Part shown: in pieces, positions 44,009-53,095 of the stretch
Layout of the letters: each line of letters opens with the position of its first letter
How positions within the stretch are numbered: position 1 is the first letter of the stretch
NCBI RefSeq assembly: GCF_900109995.1
Contig: NZ_FOCB01000007.1
Span: forward strand, 124,001 to 188,000
Source: Pseudomonas sp. ok272
GTDB taxonomy: Bacteria; Pseudomonadota; Gammaproteobacteria; Pseudomonadales; Pseudomonadaceae
Direction: 5' to 3'
DNA: 64,000 nt
The notes under the pieces: generated by a model
Database searches by the model: none
Told to the model about the DNA's origin: nothing
Seen by the model: only the letters and a program-made list of their open reading frames with translations
Position numbers and translations under genes: made by a program

Positions 44009-45022
44009 TTATTCAGCCGTCACCAGGCTCGGCGAACCGAGATTGGCCAGGCGTACGCTGTTCTGCACCTGGCTGATTTCGCCCGGCGAACCGATTGGCC
44101 CCAGGCGTACCCGGTGCAGCGTCTGTTGATTGCGCACGATCGAGCTGATGAACACCGGCGCGCTCACCATCGTGCTCAACTTCGATCTCAGGAGTTCTGC
44201 AGCGTCCGGGTTGGCGAACGCGCCCACTTGCAGATACTGGCCAGAGGCTGGTACCGCAGCGTTCTTTCTTGCATCCATCGGCACCGGTACGACGGCCGCC
44301 GCGTGTTGCTGCGCCGGTGGTGTCCACTGCTCGACCTTGCCGGTCGAGGCGGTGATGACCGGGCCGCCATTTTGCGCGATTTGCGGTTCGTTGAGCATCA
44401 ACGGCGCCGGCCGGCCCTTGGCCGCCCACCACTCTTGCGGGTCGATGCCTTCGACCTTGACCCGCGCCGTGCCGCTTTCGGCGTAACCGAGCTTCTTGGC
44501 GGCGGCGTAGGACAAGTCGATGATACGGTCGGAATAGAACGGGCCACGGTCGTTGACCCGCAGGATCACCGAGCGATTGTTGTCCAGGTTGGTCACGCGA
44601 ACATAGGCCGGCAGCGGCAGGGTCTTGTGCGCGGCACTCATGCCGTACAGGTCATAGACCTCGCCATTGGCGGTGTTCTGGCCATGGAACTTGGTGCCAT
44701 ACCAGGACGCCGTGCCAGTCTCGACATAGCGCTTGGATTCGGGCATCGGGTAGTAGGTCTTGCCCAGTACGGTGTACGGGTTGGCCTTGTAGTTCCCGGT
44801 GTGCAGGGTCGGTGTCGCGTCAGGAATGCGCGCGATGTCCACGTCCCACCACGGCGCACCGTCCTTGTGGGCCCGGTTGATGTCCAGGCCGGGCGTGGCG
44901 CGTATGGCCGTCGGGGCCTTGGCGGGTTGTGGCGCGCGACTGGTCGAACAACTGACCATGAGCAACGACAGCGCGGTGAACGCCACCAGCTTCAGGGGTT
45001 TGCGAATTGGCGATGCCAGCAT
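44009..45022 (-). CDS. rlpA: Septal ring lytic transglycosylase RlpA
   Basis: A 337-residue lipoprotein (lipobox LLMVSCSTS, Cys near 25). A double-psi beta-barrel domain (about 98-190, TGTASWYGTKFHGQNTANGE, with the catalytic Asp-bearing VNDRGPF) and a C-terminal SPOR domain (about 260-335, YLQVGAFANPDAAELLRSKL) follow. It cleaves naked glycan strands at septa, where SPOR binds denuded peptidoglycan. The start overlaps the MltB stop by one base. Confidence 0.94.
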   Translation of the reverse strand: MLASPIRKPLKLVAFTALSLLMVSCSTSRAPQPAKAPTAIRATPGLDINRAHKDGAPWWDVDIARIPDATPTLHTGNYKANPYTVLGKTYYPMPESKRYVETGTASWYGTKFHGQNTANGEVYDLYGMSAAHKTLPLPAYVRVTNLDNNRSVILRVNDRGPFYSDRIIDLSYAAAKKLGYAESGTARVKVEGIDPQEWWAAKGRPAPLMLNEPQIAQNGGPVITASTGKVEQWTPPAQQHAAAVVPVPMDARKNAAVPASGQYLQVGAFANPDAAELLRSKLSTMVSAPVFISSIVRNQQTLHRVRLGPIGSPGEISQVQNSVRLANLGSPSLVTAE

Positions 45023-46032
45023 TACTTGACGCCCCGTGCTTGGACCAGCTGTTCAGACAACTGATGTACGGCCATGGCGTACATCACGCTGCGGTTATAA
45101 CGCGTGATCGCGTAAAAATTCTTCAGGCCCATCCAGTATTCGGGGCCATTGTCGCCTTCCAGGCGAAACGCGGTGACCGGCATATCGTCACGCAGCGCAT
45201 CATGACTCGACCAGCCCAGGGCTCGCAACTCCCCGACGGTCTTCGTCGGCTCGATGCCCGTGGTCAAACCGGCGTCAACCTGGTCGCCACGCACCTCGGC
45301 GCGACTGACCACCGGTTGCCCGGCCTCCCAGCCATGACGCTTGAAGTAACTGGCAACGCTGCCAATGGCGTCGTCGGCGTTGGTCCAGATATTGATGTGA
45401 CCATCGCCGTCGAAATCCACCGCGTAGGCGCGAAAGCTGCTGGGCATGAACTGCGGCAAACCCATGGCGCCGGCGTACGAGCCTTTGAGTGTCAAGGGGT
45501 CGATCTGTTCCTCACGGGCCAGCAACAGGAACTCACGCAACTCTTTGCGGAAGAACTCGGCGCGTGGAGGATAGTCGAAACCCAGGGTCGACAAGGCGTC
45601 GATCACCCGGTAACTGCCGGTATTGCGGCCGAAAAAGGTCTCAACGCCGATGATCGAGACGATCACCTGGGCGGGCACACCGTATTCCTGCTCGGCGCGG
45701 GTCAGTGCGGCCTCATGCTGGCGCCAGAAATCCACGCCGCGGGCAATCCGCGCATCGGTGAGGAACATCGGGCGATATTCCTTCCACTGCTTGACGCGCT
45801 CGGCGGGCCGGGAGATCGCGTCGAGAATCGACTGCTTGCGCTCGGCCTCGCGGAACACGCCCATCAGCTGCTCACCGGCAAAACCGTAGTCACGGGTCAT
45901 TTCGCCGACAAACTCGGCCACCTGGGGCGAACCTTCATAGTCGCCGGCGACCACCTGGGGCGCTGCGCCAAGGATGCTTGCCAGACCGACCCACGGAGCG
46001 TATCGAGTCGCCCAGCCACGCATTGCTTGCAT
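45022..46032 (-). CDS. mltB: Lytic murein transglycosylase B
   Basis: A 336-residue GH103 enzyme. An N-terminal signal-like segment (about 9-25) precedes the catalytic domain with Glu in GVETFFGRN, MGLPQFMPSSFRAYAVDFDGDG and RYNRSVMYAMAV. It lacks a lipobox, so it is more like the soluble SltB1 of P. aeruginosa than lipoprotein MltB. The ATG at 46032 follows AAGGTGAAG. It is cotranscribed with rodA (17 bp gap) and rlpA (overlap). Confidence 0.92.
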   Translation of the reverse strand: MQAMRGWATRYAPWVGLASILGAAPQVVAGDYEGSPQVAEFVGEMTRDYGFAGEQLMGVFREAERKQSILDAISRPAERVKQWKEYRPMFLTDARIARGVDFWRQHEAALTRAEQEYGVPAQVIVSIIGVETFFGRNTGSYRVIDALSTLGFDYPPRAEFFRKELREFLLLAREEQIDPLTLKGSYAGAMGLPQFMPSSFRAYAVDFDGDGHINIWTNADDAIGSVASYFKRHGWEAGQPVVSRAEVRGDQVDAGLTTGIEPTKTVGELRALGWSSHDALRDDMPVTAFRLEGDNGPEYWMGLKNFYAITRYNRSVMYAMAVHQLSEQLVQARGVK

Positions 46033-46049
46033 TGAAATCTTCACCTTAT

Positions 46050-47195
46050 TCAAACCTGCGCGATCCACTTACGATGGGTATGGATCGACATCAAAACCCC
46101 AAACGCTGACAGCAGGGTCACCAGCGAAGTTCCGCCGTAGCTAATGAACGGCAACGGCACCCCCACCACCGGCAACAGGCCACTGACCATACCGATGTTG
46201 ACGAAAACATAAACAAAAAACGTCATGGTCAGGGCACCGGCCAGCAATTTGCCAAACAATGTCTGGGCCTGGGCGGTGATCACCAGCCCACGGCCGATCA
46301 ACAGCAGGTAAATCAGCAACAGTGCGCAGATCCCCACCAGGCCGAACTCTTCGCCCATCACCGCGATGATGAAGTCCGTGTGGCTTTCGGGCAGGAAGTC
46401 CAGGTGCGACTGGGTGCCCAGCAACCAGCCCTTGCCGAACACGCCGCCGGAGCCGATGGCCGCCTTGGACTGGATGATGTTCCAGCCGGTGCCGAGCGGG
46501 TCGCTCTCCGGATCGAGGAAGGTCAGGATCCGCTGCTTCTGGTAGTCATGCATGATGAAGAACCACATGGCCACGGCCACCGGGATCACGGCGACCAGCA
46601 CACTGACAATCCAGCGCCAGCGCAGCCCGCCCATGAACAGCACGAACGCACCGCCCGCCAGGATCAGCAGACCGGTGCCCAAGTCAGGCTGGCGCACGAT
46701 CAGGATGAACGGGATGCCGATCAGGACCAGGCTGACCCCCACGTGCTTGAGTTGCGGCGGTAAGGTGCGCTTGGCCAGGTACCAGGCAATGGTCGCCGGC
46801 ATGATGATCTTCATGAACTCCGACGGCTGGAAGCGGATCACCCCGGGGATGTTGATCCAGCGTGTCGCCCCCATGGCGTTGTGGCCCATGACGTCCACCA
46901 CCACCAGCAACACCACGCCAAGCACATAGCCCAGCGGTACCCAGCGCGCCATGAAGCGCGGTTCGAACTGGGCAATGATCACCATGGACACCAGGCCGAT
47001 GCCGAACGACGTGGCCTGTTTGGCCAGCAGGTCCCAGCTTTTGCCGCTGGCCGAATACAGCACGAACAGGCTTCCGGCGGCGAGGATCAGCAGCAGAATC
47101 AGCAACGGACCGTCGATGTGCAGGCGTTGCAGCAGCGTCGCGCGGCGACGCATCACATCCTCGCTGGAGAGAATGCGATCAAAGTTACTCTTCAC
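46050..47195 (-). CDS. rodA: Rod-shape peptidoglycan glycosyltransferase RodA
   Basis: A 381-residue SEDS protein with about ten membrane helices and the motifs SASGKSWDLL, RWINIPGVIRFQPSEFMK, RQPDLGTGLLI and VGVPLPFISYGGTSL. It polymerises lipid II for side-wall growth with PBP2. I choose GTG at 47195 because GGAGG lies about 10 bases upstream and the N-terminus (KSNFDRILSSEDV) is family-like; the longer frame is a shadow of pbpA. It overlaps the PBP2 gene by 11 bp. Confidence 0.94.
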   Translation of the reverse strand: MKSNFDRILSSEDVMRRRATLLQRLHIDGPLLILLLILAAGSLFVLYSASGKSWDLLAKQATSFGIGLVSMVIIAQFEPRFMARWVPLGYVLGVVLLVVVDVMGHNAMGATRWINIPGVIRFQPSEFMKIIMPATIAWYLAKRTLPPQLKHVGVSLVLIGIPFILIVRQPDLGTGLLILAGGAFVLFMGGLRWRWIVSVLVAVIPVAVAMWFFIMHDYQKQRILTFLDPESDPLGTGWNIIQSKAAIGSGGVFGKGWLLGTQSHLDFLPESHTDFIIAVMGEEFGLVGICALLLIYLLLIGRGLVITAQAQTLFGKLLAGALTMTFFVYVFVNIGMVSGLLPVVGVPLPFISYGGTSLVTLLSAFGVLMSIHTHRKWIAQV

Positions 47196-49080
47196 GGGCC
47201 GTAGCCTCCGCACTGATAGGGCTGGCGTACTCAGGCTTGAGTCGGCCGTCCTGGTCCAGGAGCCAGGCGTCCATGATTTGTCTGACGACCGGCGCCGCAA
47301 CCCCGGAGCCGGACTCACCGTTCTCGACCATCACCGCCACCGTGATCTTCGGGTTGTCGGCCGGCGCAAAGCCGACGAACAGGGCGTGGTCGCGATGGCG
47401 TTCCTGCACCTTGGAGCGGTCATACTTCTCGCCCTGCTTGATCGCCACGACCTGGGCGGTACCCGACTTGCCCGCGATCCGGTACTGCGCACCGATGGCC
47501 GCCTTGCGCGCCGTGCCTCGGGCACCGTGCATGACCTGTTGCATGCCGTGGTTGACCTTGGTCCAGTCCGATGGATCGCGCAGGACGATATCGGGTATCG
47601 GGTTTTCATCCACCGGCTTCTGGCCTTCGATGGTCTTGGCCAGGTGCGGGCGGTACCACTTGCCCTTGCTGGCCACCAGCGCCGTGGCCTGGGCCAGTTG
47701 CAGCGGGGTGGCCTGCATGTAGCCCTGGCCGATCCCCAGGATCAGGGTCTCGCCCGGGAACCAGGCCTGGCGACGCGTGGCGCGCTTCCATTCGCGGGAC
47801 GGCATCAACCCGGGGGATTCTTCGAACATGTCCAGGGACACTTTCTGCCCCAGGCCGAACTTGTTCATGTAACTCGACAGGCGGTCGATCCCCAGCTTGT
47901 GGGCCAGGTCATAGAAATAGGTGTCGTTGGACCGCATGATCGCCGTGTCCAGGTCGACATAGCCGTCACCGGTGCGGTTCCAGTTACGGTACTTGTGGTC
48001 GTAGTTGGGCAGCATGTAGTAACCGGGGTCGAAGACCCGGCTCGACGCCGTGACGACGCCCGAGTCCAGCCCGGCAATCGCCACGGCCGGCTTGATGGTC
48101 GAACCGGGCGGGTACAGGCCGCGCAGCACGCGGTTGAACAGCGGCCGGTCGATGGAATCACGCAACTCGGCATAGGCCTTGAAGCTGATCCCGGTGACGA
48201 ACAGATTGGGGTCGAAACTCGGCTGGCTGACCATCGCCAGGACTTCGCCGGTGTTCGGGTCCAGGGCCACCACCGCGCCACGGCGACCGCCCAGTGCCAT
48301 CTCGGCGGCCTCCTGCAACTTGATGTCCAGGCTCAGGACGATGTCCTTGCCGGGGATCGGGTCCGTGCGCTTGAGCACGCGTAACACCCGGCCACGGGCG
48401 TTGGTCTCGACTTCTTCGTAACCCACCTGGCCGTGCAACTCGGGCTCGTAGAAACGCTCGATACCGGTCTTGCCAATGTGGTGGGTGCCGCTGTAGTTCA
48501 CCGGGTCCAGGGTCTTGAGTTCTTTCTCGTTGATCCGCCCCATGTAGCCCACCGAGTGCGCAAAGTGCGCGCCCTGCGGGTAATGGCGCACCAACTGCGC
48601 AACGACCTCGACCCCCGGCAGCCGGAACTGGTTCACCGCGACGCGGGCGATCTGTTCTTCCGTCAGCTCGAACAGGATCGGCACCGGCTCGAACGGCCGA
48701 CGCCCCTGGCGCATGCGCTTCTCGAAGATCACCCGGTCTTCCGGCGTCAACTGCAGGACGTCGACGATCACATCGAGCACCTGCTGCCAGTCGCCGGAGC
48801 GTTCGCGGGTCATGCTCAGGCTGAAACTAGGCCGGTTATCGGCAATCACCACGCCATTACGGTCGAAGATCAAGCCCCGGGTCGGCGGAATCGGCTGAAC
48901 GTGGACGCGGTTGTTTTCCGACAGGGTCGAGTGGTACTCGTACTGGATCACCTGCAGGAAATACAGCCGCGCGATCAGCACGCCCATCAGCGCCACCACC
49001 GCAATGGCCCCGAACACGACGCGGCCACGCACCAGGCGGGCGTCTTTTTCGTGGTCCTTGATGCGGATCGGCTGGGACAT
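47185..49080 (-). CDS. mrdA: Penicillin-binding protein 2
   Basis: A 631-residue class B PBP. It has a short cytoplasmic tail, one membrane helix (about 22-42), a pedestal domain (IPPTRGLIFDRNGV, RVLKRTDPIPG) and a transpeptidase domain with S327-x-x-K330 (STIKP), SND (RSNDTYF) and KSGTAQ. It crosslinks side-wall peptidoglycan as the partner of RodA. The rlmH gene lies 12 bp upstream. Confidence 0.96.
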   Translation of the reverse strand: MSQPIRIKDHEKDARLVRGRVVFGAIAVVALMGVLIARLYFLQVIQYEYHSTLSENNRVHVQPIPPTRGLIFDRNGVVIADNRPSFSLSMTRERSGDWQQVLDVIVDVLQLTPEDRVIFEKRMRQGRRPFEPVPILFELTEEQIARVAVNQFRLPGVEVVAQLVRHYPQGAHFAHSVGYMGRINEKELKTLDPVNYSGTHHIGKTGIERFYEPELHGQVGYEEVETNARGRVLRVLKRTDPIPGKDIVLSLDIKLQEAAEMALGGRRGAVVALDPNTGEVLAMVSQPSFDPNLFVTGISFKAYAELRDSIDRPLFNRVLRGLYPPGSTIKPAVAIAGLDSGVVTASSRVFDPGYYMLPNYDHKYRNWNRTGDGYVDLDTAIMRSNDTYFYDLAHKLGIDRLSSYMNKFGLGQKVSLDMFEESPGLMPSREWKRATRRQAWFPGETLILGIGQGYMQATPLQLAQATALVASKGKWYRPHLAKTIEGQKPVDENPIPDIVLRDPSDWTKVNHGMQQVMHGARGTARKAAIGAQYRIAGKSGTAQVVAIKQGEKYDRSKVQERHRDHALFVGFAPADNPKITVAVMVENGESGSGVAAPVVRQIMDAWLLDQDGRLKPEYASPISAEATAREE

Positions 49081-49092
49081 GAGGGCGCTGGA

Positions 49093-49560
49093 CTACTTGT
49101 GGTAAGGGTGGCCGGACAAGACTGTCCAGGCACGATACAGCTGTTCGCCGATCAGGATCCGCACCAGCGGGTGCGGCAAGGTCAGCGGCGACAACGACCA
49201 GCGCTGGTCGGCCCGGGCACAGACTTCCGGCGCCAGCCCTTCGGGGCCGCCGACCATGAAGTTGACCGTGCGCGAGTCCAGGCGCCAGCGATCGAGTTCC
49301 ACCGCCAACTGCTCGGTGCTCCACGGCTTGCCGTGGACTTCGAGGGTGACGATGCGCTCGTTCGGACCGACCTTGGCCAGCATGGCCTCGCCTTCCTGGC
49401 GAATGAAGCGCGCCACGTCAGCGTTCTTGCCACGGGTATTGAGCGGTATTTCCACCAGTTCCAGCGCCAGTTCGGACGGAAGACGCTTGGCATATTCATG
49501 CCAGCCTTCTTCCACCCACTTGGGCATGCGTGAACCGACGGCGATCAGGCGCAGTCGCAC
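49093..49560 (-). CDS. rlmH: 23S rRNA pseudouridine-1915 N3-methyltransferase
   Basis: A 155-residue SPOUT methyltransferase. The motifs [19 protein letters not shown] (SAM-binding trefoil knot) and [18 protein letters not shown] define RlmH. It acts as a dimer on assembled 70S ribosomes. The gene lies between rsfS and mrdA, as in most gammaproteobacteria. Confidence 0.96.
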   Translation of the reverse strand: MRLRLIAVGSRMPKWVEEGWHEYAKRLPSELALELVEIPLNTRGKNADVARFIRQEGEAMLAKVGPNERIVTLEVHGKPWSTEQLAVELDRWRLDSRTVNFMVGGPEGLAPEVCARADQRWSLSPLTLPHPLVRILIGEQLYRAWTVLSGHPYHK

Positions 49561-49569
49561 AGCGAACCC

Positions 49570-50064
49570 TTACTGCTGGTCTTTGTTGAGCTTGGTGAAG
49601 TGCTCGTGGCCGACTTCAGGGCTGTGGTGCTTGCCATCGGCCGCACGGCTCTGCTCGGCACCTTCCCACAGGCGTTCCAGGTCATAGAACTGGCGAGCCG
49701 AGGCGGTCATCATGTGTACGATAACGTCGTCCATGTCCAGCAGGACCCAGTCGCTGTCGCCCTTGCCTTCTTCACCCAGTGGCTTGACGCCTTGGGCCTT
49801 GACCGCTTCGCGAACCTTGTCCAGCATCGCGCCGATCTGGCGGTTGGAGGTACCGGTGGCGATGATCATGAAGTCAGTGATGCTTTGCTTTTCACGCACG
49901 TCGATCACCAGGACGTCCTGGGCCTTGACGTCTTCCAGGGCCGCTACGGCAACCTTGGCCAGCGCTTCGCCGCGCAGTTCCGGGCCCGTTGCAACAGCCA
50001 CCGGCAATGGTGCGCTCTTGAAGGTACCTTTGCGTTTTACTTTAGCTACGTCTTTGTTGGTCAT
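49570..50064 (-). CDS. rsfS: Ribosome silencing factor RsfS
   Basis: A 164-residue RsfS/YbeB-family protein that binds L14 and blocks subunit joining in stationary phase. The core domain (about 36-138) shows DVLVIDVREKQSITDFMIIATG and DSDWVLLDMDDVIVHMM. The N-terminal about 35 and C-terminal about 25 residues extend beyond the E. coli length, which is usual in Pseudomonas. Confidence 0.94.
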   Translation of the reverse strand: MTNKDVAKVKRKGTFKSAPLPVAVATGPELRGEALAKVAVAALEDVKAQDVLVIDVREKQSITDFMIIATGTSNRQIGAMLDKVREAVKAQGVKPLGEEGKGDSDWVLLDMDDVIVHMMTASARQFYDLERLWEGAEQSRAADGKHHSPEVGHEHFTKLNKDQQ

Positions 50065-50137
50065 ATAAAACTCGTTTTGCTCGTATGTTCGGGCGCTTCA
50101 ATACACGTTGTTGCCACGTGCCTTAAAGCACTCCTAT

Positions 50138-50800
50138 TCAGTTCGACGCACGGTAAAGTCCGTGCGCATCGATGTAGGCCAGGACCGCGTCGGGCACCAG
50201 GAAACGTACCGACTTACCGCTGGCCAGCAGTTGACGGATCTGGGTGGCAGATACCGCGAGCGGTGTCTGCCAGACGAATGCAATCTGTCCGCTCGGCCCT
50301 TTGAGGGCCAGCGGGTCGCTCACCGAGCGCGCTGCCAGCAGGTTGCGCAAGGCATCCGGCGGTTCGCTGTCGGCATCCGGGCGTTGCAGCACCAGGATGT
50401 GGCAATGCTGGAGCAACTCTTCCCAGCGGTGCCAAGTGGGCAGGCCGCAAAATGCGTCCCAGCCCAAAAGTAGAAACAACTGGTCGTCAGCGGCAAACTG
50501 CGCACGCATCAGCTCCAGGGTGTCGATCGTGTAGGACGGCTTGTCGCGCTTGAGTTCGCGGTCGTCCACCACCAACGGCGTCACCCCAGCCACCGCGCAC
50601 TCGACCATCGCCAGACGATCGAGCGCCGATACCTGCGGCGTGTCCCGGTGAGGAGGCCTGGCGCTGGGCGTCAGGCGCACCTCATCGAGTGCCAGTGACT
50701 CGGCCACTTCCAGCGCACCGCGCAAGTGGCCGATGTGCACCGGGTCGAACGTCCCACCCAACACGCCAATGCGCCGTGGACGGGGTTCAAGGGCGGTCAC
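50138..50800 (-). CDS. nadD: Nicotinate-nucleotide adenylyltransferase
   Basis: A 220-residue enzyme that converts nicotinate mononucleotide to deamido-NAD. It has [11 protein letters not shown] at residues 14-24 and SATQIRQLL near the C-terminus. The GTG at 50800 is taken as start by comparison with known Pseudomonas NadD lengths. An upstream ATG at 50860 would add 20 residues and overlap proA, and no clear SD decides between them. Confidence 0.92.
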   Translation of the reverse strand: MTALEPRPRRIGVLGGTFDPVHIGHLRGALEVAESLALDEVRLTPSARPPHRDTPQVSALDRLAMVECAVAGVTPLVVDDRELKRDKPSYTIDTLELMRAQFAADDQLFLLLGWDAFCGLPTWHRWEELLQHCHILVLQRPDADSEPPDALRNLLAARSVSDPLALKGPSGQIAFVWQTPLAVSATQIRQLLASGKSVRFLVPDAVLAYIDAHGLYRASN

Positions 50801-50828
50801 TGCGGCGGATTGGCCGAGGTCGCCCAAG

Positions 50829-52100
50829 TCAGGCCGACTCCTGTCCGCGCAACTGGCCATCACCGACCACGATGTACTTCTCGCAGGTCAGACCTTCGAG
50901 GCCCACCGGGCCGCGGGCGTGCAGCTTATCAGTAGAAATGCCAATCTCGGCACCCAATCCGTATTCAAAGCCATCGGCAAAGCAGGTCGGGGTGTTGATC
51001 ATCACCGATGCCGAGTCGACTTCGGCGACAAAACGCCGGGCCTGGCCCTGGTGCTCGGTCACGATCGAGTCGGTGTGGTGCGAGCCGTAGTGGTTGATGT
51101 GCTCGATGGCCTGGTCCAGCCCGTCGACCACCAGGATCGACAGGATCGGCGCCAGGTACTCGGTGCTCCAGTCTTCCACTGTGGCCGGCAGCGCATCGAT
51201 GATGGCGCGGGTGCGCTCACAGCCGCGCAGCTCGACGCCTTTGTCACGGAACTGTGCGGCCATCGCCGGCAGGAAATCCTGCGTCAGCGCCTGGTCGACC
51301 AGCAGGGTTTCCATGGCGCCACAGATACCGTAGCGGTAGGTCTTGGCGTTGAACGCGATGCGCTGGGCCTTCGCCACGTCGGCGTGGGCGCTGACGTAGA
51401 CGTGGCAGATACCGTCCAGGTGCTTGATCACCGGCACGCGGGCGTCGCGACTGACCCGTTCGATCAAACCCTTGCCGCCACGAGGCACGATGACATCGAC
51501 GTACTCGGGCATGGTGATCAACGCGCCAACGGCAGCCCGGTCGGTGGTCTCGACCACTTGCACCACGGCCGGCGGCAGGCCGGCCTCGGCCAGGCCGCGC
51601 TGGATGCAGGCGGCAATGGCACGGTTGGAATGAATAGCCTCGGAGCCACCGCGCAGGATCGTCGCGTTGCCCGACTTCAGGCACAGGCTCGCGGCATCGA
51701 TGGTCACGTTGGGTCGCGATTCGTAGATGATGCCGACCACGCCCAGGGGCACGCGCATCTTGCCGACCTGGATACCCGAAGGCCGATAACTCATGTCGCG
51801 GATCGCGCCGACCGGGTCAGGCAACGCTGCCACCTGGCGCAAACCGACGATCATGGCGTCGATACGCGCAGGGGTCAGGGCCAGACGTTCGAGCATGGCC
51901 GGCTCAAGACCGTTGGTCCGGCCAGCCGCCAGGTCACGCTCGTTGGCGGCAGTCAACTCGGCGCGAGCGGCATCCAGCGCGTTGGCGGCGGCCAGCAGGG
52001 CGCGGTTCTTCTGCCCGGTGCTGGCACGGCCGATCACGCGCGAAGCGTCACGGGCAGCGCGACCCAGGCGGGTCATGTAATCAAGAACGGACTCAGTCAT
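50829..52100 (-). CDS. proA: Gamma-glutamyl phosphate reductase
   Basis: A 423-residue NADPH-dependent enzyme of proline synthesis, acting after glutamate 5-kinase. The catalytic Cys is C260 in [24 protein letters not shown] and [10 protein letters not shown] are family motifs. The ATG at 52100 (MTESVLDYM) is the family start; the frame extends upstream without support. It is probably cotranscribed with nadD and the genes beyond. Confidence 0.96.
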   Translation of the reverse strand: MTESVLDYMTRLGRAARDASRVIGRASTGQKNRALLAAANALDAARAELTAANERDLAAGRTNGLEPAMLERLALTPARIDAMIVGLRQVAALPDPVGAIRDMSYRPSGIQVGKMRVPLGVVGIIYESRPNVTIDAASLCLKSGNATILRGGSEAIHSNRAIAACIQRGLAEAGLPPAVVQVVETTDRAAVGALITMPEYVDVIVPRGGKGLIERVSRDARVPVIKHLDGICHVYVSAHADVAKAQRIAFNAKTYRYGICGAMETLLVDQALTQDFLPAMAAQFRDKGVELRGCERTRAIIDALPATVEDWSTEYLAPILSILVVDGLDQAIEHINHYGSHHTDSIVTEHQGQARRFVAEVDSASVMINTPTCFADGFEYGLGAEIGISTDKLHARGPVGLEGLTCEKYIVVGDGQLRGQESA

Positions 52101-52288
52101 GGTCTGGCGTGGTCTTTGATAAGGGGCTGGGCAAACAGTAAAGCGGCAGATTATAGCTGTCACGTCCCGGGACTAACAGCGGTGACGGGCGGATGGTCGA
52201 AATGGAGGGTAAATAGGCCGTATTCAGCCTCGATTAAGCCGGTCGTTGCTATCATCGCGGCACATTTGGCCTCAGCACGTTGCCGCCC

Positions 52289-52972
52289 ATGTCCATTTTG
52301 CCCCACGCCCAGGCGCCAAAGCCCCTGCCCGACAGCTTTTTCAACCGCGATGCGCAACTGCTGGCGGGCGAGCTGCTGGGCAAAGTCATCCGCCATCGCG
52401 TCGGTGATCTCTGGCTGTCGGCGCGAATTATCGAAACCGAAGCCTATTACTGCGATGAAAAAGGCAGCCACGCGTCGCTCGGCTACACAGAAAAGCGTAA
52501 AGCTTTGTTTCTGGATGGTGGCCACATCTATATGTATTACGCTCGCGGTGGCGACTCGCTGAACTTCAGCGCCCAGGGACCTGGCAACGCGGTGTTGATC
52601 AAATCCGCCTATCCCTGGGTCGATGAGTTCTGCGGCCCGGCGAGCCTGGCGCAGATGCTGCTCAATAACCCGGATGTCCACGGTCGGCCTCGTCCGTCGC
52701 AAAAACTCTGCGCCGGCCAGACCCTGCTGTGCAAGGCGCTGGGCCTGAAGGTGGCGAACTGGGACGCCAAACGCTTTGATCATGAGATGCTGTTCGTCGA
52801 AGATGTCGGCCGGCCACCTGCCCACATTATCCAGACCACCCGCCTGGGTATCCCCCAAGGACGTGACGAGCACCTGATGTATCGCTTCGTAGACAGTGCC
52901 TATGCACCCTATTGCACCCGCAACCCGTTGCGCCGCGGCCAGGTCGAAGGCCGTGACTATGTACTGATCTGA
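52289..52972 (+). CDS. mpg: DNA-3-methyladenine glycosylase (AAG/Mpg family)
   Basis: A 227-residue glycosylase of the mammalian AAG fold, which excises alkylated purines. The motifs ARIIETEAYYCDEKGSHAS (with the catalytic Glu), YMYYARGG, AVLIKSAYP and VGRPPAHIIQ match the family. The start at 52289 (MSILPHAQ) is favoured over an upstream TTG by length. It is divergent from proA. Confidence 0.92.
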   Translation: MSILPHAQAPKPLPDSFFNRDAQLLAGELLGKVIRHRVGDLWLSARIIETEAYYCDEKGSHASLGYTEKRKALFLDGGHIYMYYARGGDSLNFSAQGPGNAVLIKSAYPWVDEFCGPASLAQMLLNNPDVHGRPRPSQKLCAGQTLLCKALGLKVANWDAKRFDHEMLFVEDVGRPPAHIIQTTRLGIPQGRDEHLMYRFVDSAYAPYCTRNPLRRGQVEGRDYVLI

Positions 52973-53003
52973 GTCCCTGTGGACGCTATGCCAGGAACAA
53001 CCT

Positions 53004-53063
53004 GTGTGGGCGCGAGCCTGCCCTGACGCCTGGCGCACACTGTGGGAGCACGCCTGCTCCCTC
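53004..53063. repeat. Decayed REP arms
   Basis: GTGTGGGCGCGAGCCTGCCC (53004) and TGTGGGAGCACGCCTGCTCC (53041) are two direct, partly degraded REP arms without a complementary partner. Confidence 0.5.
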
Positions 53064-53095
53064 AGTTCATCTATTGATCTGTTGGAGTTGTACCT

